NCBI GenBank assembly: GCA_963576565.1
Contig: OY755045.1
Location: 42,364,409 to 42,428,408 of the forward strand
Length of the DNA: 64,000 nucleotides
Origin: Aspidapion aeneum
Taxonomy: Eukaryota > Arthropoda > Insecta > Coleoptera > Brentidae
Direction: 5' to 3'
Shown here piece by piece: positions 56,301-64,000 of this stretch. The notes beneath the pieces were generated by a model that saw only the letters and a list, made by a program, of their open reading frames with translations, did not search any database and had not been told where the DNA came from. The translations under genes were made by a program, and so were the position numbers. How positions within the stretch are numbered: position 1 is the first letter of the stretch; each line of letters begins with the position of its first letter.

Positions 56301-58052
56301 TATATATGTACTATTAATTTAGGTCAGTTTTGGGCTCTCATTAAGGGCCGGTTTATCAATGGAGGGATACCCCTCGAGTTAGAGATAGCCCGGGGTTAAA
56401 GTTGTCAAAAGTGTTTATCCATCCAAGGTTAACTGCAAACTCGAGGGTTAACCCTAGGCTAACTTGACCCGCGCTCGAACGGCAGGGTAGCGTATTTAGC
56501 TCTGGGTTAACGTCAAAATTTCCAATTATTTTGAAGTGTTTTTTTTTATTTTGGTTGATTTTTCTGAAAAGCATAACATTTAACTTGTGTATTTCAATTT
56601 TTCTGTTAAATAGGATGCTCCGAAATTTTTAAAACACCAGCGGTGATACTTTTTATGGTGTGAGGCTGAGATAATGGAATTCCCCACAGACATGGAGATT
56701 TTTGCAATGGGAGCAGTCTAACAAGCAAACCAAAAATAAATATTCTTTTTTCAATAAATATCTCACCTGCCAACAGAGCTATACCTTATGTGTAGGTACC
56801 GAGCCACAATATAGACCCACTGGCGGTCGCAGCGGAAGGGCTGTAAGGCCCACTCACATATGAATCTTTATCAATATGGGTACCAGTTTTATTATAATTA
56901 CTAATTTATGTATATAATTGTAAAACTTTTAATATGTATTTAACAATGCAAAATAAAAAGTGAATGTATATTTCAAACACTGTTTTTTAATCTTTTATTT
57001 GGCAGTCCCTGAAAAATGACTATTAAGTTCTTTTTTTATACAACAGTTTAGGAATCAGAAATAATCAACAATTAAATTTATATATGTATTGTACGTAACA
57101 TCAAAATAAAATACTTAAATTATTGCAACATGCTAGAGCACTTTTATAATTAAAAAATATGTTACAGAATAAATATTATATCACATCAAGGTTTTTAAAC
57201 AATTTCTGGTCACCCAGGAAGCATCTGCTTGCTCTGCACAGGGGGGTGTTTGTAAATCAGTCATTCCGGGATAACAGGTTCATGTGTCAGAAACTAGTAC
57301 CATTATTTCTTGTTGATGTGCCTTATTGATATTTCTTTATTAAAATGTAGAAGTCTGTTGGTTTCCTTGTAAAGACATGACCTGTAACAAAAATAAAATA
57401 GGTGTAGTAGTTATTATGATATTATGATCCAATACCAAAGATATTAATCCATTTGCTTTTAACTTATTTTATCTCTTAAATTATCTAGCTTTAATAAGTA
57501 GATAGGTACCTATAGATGCATTTTTATAATTAGTAGTTAAGTATAACAGAAACAATTTACAAAGTTGGAACTACATGCTAATTTTTATGTAGCTAAATTA
57601 TTTTCATCATACATATAGTAGATACTTACTGGCTAGAGTACAATAACTGAAGAAGTTTTTGCCAAATAATATTTTTTAACAAAACACCCGACACCAACAA
57701 TTAGCTTGTCTAACGAACTGTCACGATCAGCTGTTTTTCGATCCAAGATGGTCGCCATAGGACAAACAAAGCGTTTTCCCATAAGCCGCAATGTTAACAA
57801 AAACGTAATTTAAAAAAAAAAGTGAAACGATTTAACTTACAACAAAGATGCTGTTTTAAGTATTGAACCTTTGTACACATGGGAAAAATGCGTTTTTCTT
57901 AAAAAAAATCAATTGAAGCCAGTAAATCTCAAATAAAAGGGACCATGTTTTGTTCAACAGTCAGGTTATGTTTTTATTTACTTTTGTTTTTTTTTACTTT
58001 TTTTCCAGTTTTTTACTCAGTTTGAATCATTATTATTAGTTTCTGTGCTGTT

Positions 58053-58243
58053 ATGAGTTGTGGCAGCTGGGGAGAGCTTGATAATGTTAGTTTTGATGGA
58101 ATGCCAAGTATTTTGACCTTACAAAAACATCTTGATTTAAATGAACTAGGTATCAGCTCAAAGAAGGGAAAAGAAAGTGGATAAGTGCTCTATTACCTGA
58201 CTTAACAGAGGATAAATTGAAATATTTGAAAGTTTTTTGTCAG
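58053..58243 (+). pseudogene. Possible coding remnant of unknown family
   Basis: From the ATG at 58053 the text is MSCGSWGELDNVSFDGMPSI then LTLQKHLDLNELGISS, followed in another frame by KWISALLPDLTEDKLKYLKV and FCQ, ending in CAG before GTTTGT, which could be a splice donor. The amphipathic, protein-like composition across the frame change suggests a decayed exon. I do not recognise it. It lies inside the 5.1-kb element, just inside the inner inverted arm, so it may be a captured exon or part of the element's own gene. Confidence 0.3.
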
Positions 58244-58654
58244 GTTTGTTTTGGATAAATGTGTAACTGCCATTTTGGCAACATTTTCTATTGGGATCTT
58301 TTTTTGTGCCTGAGTGGACCTTTTGCAGAAGTGTAACATAGAATTGTGTTAAACTGTAAGAAATATTTCACTATGATTTTTTTACTATTCTAGGCAAGCA
58401 ACTTTCAAAACTAGAATACAGCAATGATCATGACTGGGTCTCTTCTGAATGGATTATTGTTTCAAAACGGTTGAAAAATTTTAAAAATGATGGTTGAAAA
58501 AAGGGTCCAGAGAAGAAAGAAAAGGAAAACAATATGAGGTTAAAGTGTGAATAATGAGCTGAACCAAATTTGTACACCATCCTACAGAACCTTAAATAAA
58601 CTTTTGGTAGTGTAGCGTCCTGTATAGTGTCGAGTGAAGTCCTGTATCATCAAA

Positions 58655-60756
58655 GTTTCTTTTTCTTTAATAAATATTTATTTTACAGACCTCAAAACAG
58701 TTTAGAATAAACTGGTGAATTTGACAATATCCCTAACTCAAACCTCTTTTTAACTTGTACACCGTAAAATTTGTATAGTATCTGACTGGACCTACTACAA
58801 GTCCTGTTGTAAAATTTCTACGGTACTGTTCTGAGCTTATCACCAAAAAAATTTTTTTATGGCATCATTAATAATAGATGGAAAAAAAAGTAATCTTTGT
58901 TGACTTTGATGACCACAAGAAAAACAAATAAGTTCTCTCAGATATTTTTTTCAATTTCTCTCAAAAACACTTGGGTTCTAATACTGCTAATGGGTCATAT
59001 GCTGTTACGCCCAATTGTAGAGTAGAGTATATATTTATTTGCATAAACTTTTAGATACATAATTGAGCAAATATTGTTACAAAAAACAGTAATAAAAGTA
59101 ATAGTAACAGTAGTAATACAACAGTGAATATTGTACTGTTGTAAAATTTGAACAGTACTTACTGTTGTGAGCTGATGAACCTTAGATTTGACCGTACTTA
59201 AGCCCTATGTATTATAGTTCATGGAAAATCATATGGTGATGTCCGGTGTGTGAAGCCAATGACAAGGAAAAACTGTATTTTAATTTTGCAAGTTTTTATA
59301 TAATGTTTACTTATATTTTTTTAAATAAACATATTTTGTAAAGTACTTATTAGAAGTTTGCTTGACCAACCTTGGTTGGAACTCATATGTGCATATTGAT
59401 CTGTTGGACTGACCTACCTATAAGTTGTGCCTCTTTTTCATGTCACTACTGGAGGGTTAAAACAATTAAACTTTGTCTAAACCTAAAAATCATAGTGAAA
59501 TATTTTTCACAGTTTAATGCTATAGAAGGCCTATTACTTAGCAAAAGGTTTAGTCAAGTACAACAAAAGATCCTAATAGAAAACGTGAATCTGATGGGAA
59601 AAGTATAGTCTATTTCAATTTCGTCTCTGTTAAGTGAGCCTTGAAGTGAGCTCTTTGAATAGAACTACTTTCCCCTACCTTGGGCTGATAGTTCATTGAT
59701 TGATTGTTTCTTTTTCTTTAATAAATATTTATTTTACAGACCTCAAAACAGTTTAGAATAAACTGGTGAATTTGACAATATCCCTAACTCAAACCTCTTT
59801 TTAACTTGTACACCGTAAAATTTGTATAGTATCTGACTGGACCTACTACAAGTCCTGTTGTAAAATTTCTACGGTACTGTTCTGAGCTTATCACCAAAAA
59901 AAATTTTTTATGGCATCATTAATAATAGATGGAAAAAAAAGTAATCTTTGTTGACTTTGATGACCACAAGAAAAACAAATAAGTTCTCTCAGATATTTTT
60001 TTCAATTTCTCTCAAAAACACTTGGGTTCTAATACTGCTAATGGGTCATATGCTGTTACGCCCAATTGTAGAGTAGAGTATATATTTATTTGCATAAACT
60101 TTTAGATACATAATTGAGCAAATATTGTTACAAAAAACAGTAATAAAAGTAATAGTAACAGTAGTAATACAACAGTGAATATTGTACTGTTGTAAAATTT
60201 GAACAGTACTTACTGTTGTGAGCTGATGAACCTTAGATTTGACCGTACTTAAGCCCTATGTATTATAGTTCATGGAAAATCATATGGTGATGTCCGGTGT
60301 GTGAAGCCAATGACAAGGAAAAACTGTATTTTAATTTTGCAAGTTTTTATATAATGTTTACTTATATTTTTTTAAATAAACATATTTTGTAAAGTACTTA
60401 TTAGAAGTTTGCTTGACCAACCTTGGTTGGAACTCATATGTGCATATTGATCTGTTGGACTGACCTACCTATAAGTTGTGCCTCTTTTTCATGTCACTAC
60501 TGGAGGGTTAAAACAATTAAACTTTGTCTAAACCTAAAAATCATAGTGAAATATTTTTCACAGTTTAATGCTATAGAAGGCCTATTACTTAGCAAAAGGT
60601 TTAGTCAAGTACAACAAAAGATCCTAATAGAAAACGTGAATCTGATGGGAAAAGTATAGTCTATTTCAATTTCGTCTCTGTTAAGTGAGCCTTGAAGTGA
60701 GCTCTTTGAATAGAACTACTTTCCCCTACCTTGGGCTGATAGTTCATTGATTGATT
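58655..60756. repeat. 1051-bp tandem duplication, nearly identical copies
   Basis: Copy 1 is 58655-59705 and copy 2 is 59706-60756. The only difference I found is in a homopolymer junction (seven A plus seven T against eight A plus six T, near 58845 and 59896). Each copy contains CTGTTGTAAAATTTCTACGG, TACTGTTGTAAAATTTGAAC and a 78-codon open frame (59372, 60423) that resembles nothing. The near identity means a very recent event or an assembly duplication. Confidence 0.95.
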
Positions 60757-60774
60757 GGTCAAAAAACTTCAAAA

Positions 60775-60920
60775 ACCTTTGGGGGGCCCCCAGAGGTCTT
60801 ATGATGTACTTTATGCTATTTTTTCTGTTTATTCATGAAATATATGGAAAATATCTAAAAAAATATGTGGTTTGGGGGGGTCCGGGCCCCTAGCCCCCCC
60901 GCCCCCTTGGTGCGCCCATG
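60775..60920. mobile_element. hAT-like miniature element, partial
   Basis: Contains TTTGGGGGGCCCCCAGAGGT, ATGCTATTTTTTCTGTTTAT, AAATATCTAAAAAAATATGT and GGTGCGCCCATG, the order of the copies at 22649 and 50440. The right end is intact; the left end (CAGTGGCG) is missing. Confidence 0.75.
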
Positions 60921-61482
60921 TAATAATTCAAAATAAGTGAAAAAACTAGAAAAAAAGTTTAAAAAAAACAAAATAAACAAAAACATAACCTACTTTTTTG
61001 AAGAAAACATGGTCCCTTTTATTTCAGATTTTCTCGCTTTAGTTTAATATTTTTAAGAAAAACGCATTTTTCTCATATGCACAAAGGACCCGTTCTTAAA
61101 ACTGATTAATTTTTGAGACTAAAGCTCTTGTCGTTTTTGTAAAATTTACGTTTTTGTTAACATTACGGCTTATGGGAAATCGGTTTGTTTGTCCTATGGA
61201 AGACATCTTGGATTTGATCATATGTTTTGTTAGACAGCCCTATACAAAAAACATATGATTATAACCACAATATGTCAAAAATTTCACAGACTAATAAAAT
61301 AAGAAGGGAAAACTTAGATCGTCGATTGTGACCAGCATTGCCAACCTGCGAGTTTCGGAGCTCTGGGTTAAAATCGCGTGGATAAACACTTTTCTCTTTA
61401 GCTCGAGGGTTACCCCAAGGATAGAGTTGGCCCAGGGCTAGCTAACACGACGAGATACCCCGCCATTAATAACCGGCCCTAA

Positions 61483-61838
61483 AAGCACAACATTTGTGCG
61501 GCAAAAGAATCAGTTCTTTGGATATTGGTATTGAAACCAAGCGAGGAAAAATATTTTTTTAAAAATATTGTCTTATCAAGAGTGAAAAAACTAAAACAAA
61601 TATTGCCACCAGAATTTTATTTCGGCTTTCTACAGTTGGCGCGATTAAGCTAAAATGGTGCAACCAGTCCTAACCCTGAGCAACCAACCAAAATGAGCAA
61701 GACCTTAATAGCTGACTAACTGACCATTTTCAATCAACTCAAGTATTCTCTGCAGGTAAACAAAAATAAATCAAATCAGCATTTTTTTTGCTTGTTTTAT
61801 TTTAAAAAATAGTGAAAAGGAAATTAAAAATTACCAAA
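61483..61838 (+). promoter_or_regulatory. LSM5 upstream region and 5' UTR
   Basis: The ~355 bp between the TE end and the LSM5 ATG must hold the core promoter and 5' UTR unless these start inside the TE. It contains GTTGGCGCGATTAAGC (61634) and a CAG-GTAAAC (61753-61761) that could be a donor for a short 5' UTR intron ending at the TAG near 61810. No TATA box stands out. Inference only. Confidence 0.4.
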
Positions 61839-61881
61839 ATGAGTACCATGCCAGTAAATTCGTCTACTTTGTTGCCTCTAG
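61839..61881 (+). CDS. LSM5: LSM5 coding exon 1 and splice donor
   Basis: Fourteen codons plus one base ([15 protein letters not shown]), then GTAAG at 61882. The variable N-terminus ending in LLPL is as in other LSM5 proteins. Confidence 0.9.
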
Positions 61882-63333
61882 GTAAGATTCTTCTTTTTTG
61901 TAGATATTTTAGTTTGCGTTTGTGTAGGTTATGTTTGCACTTTGAAATCTACCCCTGATGCCCTGATTTATAAGTTGCCGTTCGCGGTTTTGATGGTCAC
62001 ATTACGACACAGCTGATTGTCTTTAAAATATTGAAGTTGGAATGACGTTTCATGGATATTTGATTTTTTTTTTTATGAACCCGTTTTTGAGATTGTTTTG
62101 ACTTTATTCTGGCAGAACAATTTTTTTTAAATGTATAGTAAGCCCTAATTTTTATAGCCGCTTCATTAGCTCACACAAAAATTAAGTTTAAAGCAGAAGC
62201 GAATGTGACAATCACATATGACAAAGTCAAATACATGTCAAATATAACAGTTGGCATGAGGTCGCCATGTACCTCATAATTTGAATTCAAAATAAGGAAT
62301 GCTAAATCTTGAAGATTTTAACCTTTTAATAATGTTGCTTCCTTACAAACCTTTGGTGGAATATCGGGATGGTGTCTGAGAATATTTGACTGAAATTTTG
62401 CGGAAATCTGTAGTGCCATTTTGAAACTATCATAAAAAAATGTCTGACCTCCCATAAGACCCAATGTAAAATTCAGCCCCGGGAGAACAGCTGATTTTTT
62501 CAGGGTCGTGGCCTCTATTTTTGTGTTGGCCTTGGTTAACAATAACCTAAAAAATTGTTATTTTTTTTATAGTTTTTTGTTTGTTTGAAATGGAAACCTT
62601 TTCTGACAGCTTTTGCCATGAAGAAAAAAAATTTAAAGGAAAACAAAATAATAAACCAACTTAGTATGAAGTATGTGGCCGGCTACAAATCTCTAAAGAT
62701 AAAGATGAATTTAGAGATTAATTTAACTTACATTAACACAACCTCCCAATTGTGGCTTAAAATTATATTCTTTGTTGGAAAACATTTAAAATTAGTTATA
62801 GAATGATACACAAAAATGACTTAACCCACAACCTCCCAATTGTGGCTTAAATGGTTGTTGCATAACACCGTCCAACTTACCCTAAGCCATATTAGATTAA
62901 CTTAAAAGTTAATATTCCCGATTTTTCCAGTATTTCTGAAGTTTTTCACTTTTAGTTTCTGTAAACATCTTATTTTATGCCTTTAGGAACCTTCCTAAGT
63001 AAAAAAACAACTGTTTTTCAGTCATAATTTTTTGTTTTATAAAATAATCACTGGATGCTGCAATTAATAAATTACTTTTGCATTTTTTTAAAATTTATTT
63101 TGAATAAACCAAGAACTTTTAATACATTAATTTTAGAGTTGGTTGACAAATGTATAGGTTCCAGAATACACATAATCATGAAAAATGACAAGGAAATAGT
63201 TGGTACCTTATTAGGGTTTGATGACTTTGTTAATATGCTTTTGGAAGATGTCACACAGTATGAAACAACCCCAGAAGGAAGAAGAATCACTAAGTTAGAC
63301 CAGATTTTACTTAATGGGAATAATATTACAATG
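61839..63333 (+). CDS. LSM5: LSM5, U6 snRNA-associated Sm-like protein (5' part; last exon outside the window)
   Basis: LSm5 is one subunit of the LSm heptameric rings: LSm2-8 binds the 3' end of U6 snRNA in the nucleus, and LSm1-7 acts in mRNA decay in the cytoplasm. Coding exons are 61839-61881 and 63137-63333; the join restores the Glu of [10 protein letters not shown]. The 80 codons seen cover the Sm1 motif ([20 protein letters not shown]) and most of Sm2 ([13 protein letters not shown]), nearly the entire ~91-residue family length. About ten C-terminal residues should lie in a further exon beyond 64000. I chose the ATG at 61839 (context ACCAAAATG); an in-frame ATG follows at 61848. The exon sequence is very close to animal LSM5 and undamaged, unlike everything else here. 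Confidence 0.93.
61882..63136 (+). other. LSM5 intron 1
   Basis: GTAAG donor, TTTTAG acceptor, 1255 bp. It contains a 25-bp direct repeat starting ACAACCTCCCAATTGTGGCT at 62739 and 62829. Open frames on either strand (62318-62542, 62585-62806) resemble nothing and are taken as chance. Confidence 0.85.
63137..63333 (+). CDS. LSM5: LSM5 coding exon 2
   Basis: Starts after the AG at 63135-63136 and ends with the Met of NNITM, directly before GTCAGT, which serves as donor. It carries the Sm fold core: [29 protein letters not shown], and [19 protein letters not shown]. Reading on past 63333 gives text unlike any LSM5, which supports the donor. Confidence 0.93.
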
Positions 63334-64000
63334 GTCAGTGTTAACAAATTTAGCTTTTTTGGGTTACATTTGGTTAGGGTTTTGGGTAAAAAAGTCTGTT
63401 TGACATACTCATATGGGCCAATTAGCTTAAATTTACAGAAACTGGGGCCTATTCTTCAAAAAACTTTTATATGATTATAATTTTCACTTGAATATTCAGG
63501 AAATTCATGTAACGCAACTTACAAATTTCAGGCCTCCTAATTCAGGACTTAGGATATTAGACTATTAGGATATTTTCTCATTAAAAAGATATATATTTAG
63601 GTACCAAAAAAAACATTTTTTGGACACTTATTTTTTATTAGGTCTTTTAACAATGTTTGAAAAAAAAGCATAATTAAATATATTTGTTTTTTATATTTCT
63701 TTTCCTTTTGTCACTTTCCTTTTTAATTAAGTTTTTACAGAGAAAATATAGTTATTTTTTCATTGGTTTTTATAAAATAATTTTGTTGCTCTGCTTGAGA
63801 ATATTTTCTCCTGGAGTATCTTGCTTTATTTTTCTAAGTAATATCTGTGCTTTAATTTTTCCAATTTGTTTTTCTTAGTTCTTTCTGGTTTTTTTGGATT
63901 TTCCTCTGCCATTTTTTCCAGTTCTTTGATAGAAAAATGGGGCAAAAAAACAAAATGTATGTTTAAGTAAAATGATAATCAGTAAATGAAGTAGTTTTTA
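63334..64000 (+). other. LSM5 intron 2 (start)
   Basis: AT-rich with T-runs. I looked for an exon starting with the expected Leu-Val-Pro-Gly-Gly end of LSM5 and found none, so it must lie beyond the window. Confidence 0.7.

Larger units (their letters stand above)
56345..61479. mobile_element. 5.1-kb element with Harbinger-like ends and TAA target duplication
   Basis: GGGCCGGTTTATCAATGG at the left and GGGCCGGTTATTAATGG (complement of 61463-61479) at the right start inverted repeats of about 200 bp, which continue through AGCCC.GGG and AAGTGTTTATCCA. TAA lies on both sides (56342-56344, 61480-61482), as for PIF/Harbinger elements. A second inverted pair lies inside (57700-58020 with 60925-61240: AAGATG, CCATAGGACAAACAAA, CCCATAAGCCG, TAACAAAAACGTA, AAAAACGCATTTTTC). 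There is an unpaired ~1.1 kb at 56570-57690. No transposase was seen. The right end is about 360 bp before the LSM5 start codon. Confidence 0.8.

Noticed and set aside
59372..60659. Identical 78-codon frames in the two duplicated copies
   Set aside because: Their identity follows from the duplication. Composition and context give no sign of a gene.
58655..60756. The 1051-bp repeats as LTRs of a retrotransposon
   Set aside because: The two copies are directly adjacent with nothing between them, do not begin TG or end CA, and have no primer-binding site.
63334..63474. Read-through extension of LSM5 exon 2 to the stop at 63474
   Set aside because: The residues after NNITM are unlike LSM5, and a GTCAGT donor stands exactly at the conserved exon end.
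1..64000. CRISPR arrays, bacterial operons, rRNA and tRNA genes
   Set aside because: No array of repeats with unique spacers, no operon-like gene runs, and no cloverleaf or rRNA-like segment was recognised by eye. A tRNAscan or Infernal run would be decisive.

Overview
The window looks like AT-rich nuclear DNA of an arthropod, most likely an insect. The only intact host gene I can defend is the 5' part of LSM5 at the right edge (start codon at 61839, second coding exon 63137-63333), split by introns. Everything else is transposable-element (TE) debris, inverted and tandem repeats, and one assembly gap. Insect-type signs are the mixture of RTE-, R1- and Jockey/CR1-like LINE remnants, a mariner relative with DD41D spacing, a THAP-domain remnant and many small inverted-repeat elements. 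I cannot name the species; the insect call is inference.

Layout. 1-2610: small inverted-repeat elements and a three-copy ~270-bp tandem repeat. 2611-2810: 200 N. 2811-10200: one uninterrupted 7.4-kb satellite of a 12-bp unit. 10201-13024: a foldback element whose outer end is the seed sequence of that satellite. 13480-14460: antisense RTE-like reverse transcriptase remnant. 14478-15970: a dead DD41D mariner-type element with its inverted ends. 16688-17006: a small inverted-repeat element. 17341-18570: antisense R1/I-type LINE tail with an RNase H domain. 20822-27330: a cluster of small DNA elements, including a foldback split by a second element (24145-25400) and a hAT remnant with target duplications (25435-26605). 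29495-32190: a 2.7-kb palindrome. 34374-35726: three inverted-repeat elements. 36305-39322: three elements nested inside each other, with a Jockey/CR1-like LINE at the core. 39757-43770: a 4-kb foldback whose arms are arrays of a ~125-bp repeat. 44258-45162: another LINE remnant. 46500-48770: a hammerhead-like motif, a perfect 34-bp palindrome, paired inverted-repeat elements and a THAP exon remnant. 50440-50760: one hAT-like miniature element inserted in another. 53221-56300: two TA-flanked miniature elements and simple repeats. 56345-61479: a 5.1-kb element with Harbinger-like ends and a TAA target duplication, containing a 1051-bp almost perfect tandem duplication; it ends about 360 bp before the LSM5 start codon.

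The theme is inverted repetition at every scale: at least six foldback structures, several nested, and several with tandem repeats in their arms. The most interesting candidates for something not described are the two foldbacks with tandem ~120-125-bp arm units (10201-13024 and 39757-43770), the birth of the 7.4-kb satellite from the end of the first of them, and the split foldback at 24135-25410 with its perfect 10-bp target duplication. No operon, CRISPR array, tRNA or rRNA was seen, and the very long stop-free frames in the satellite are not genes.
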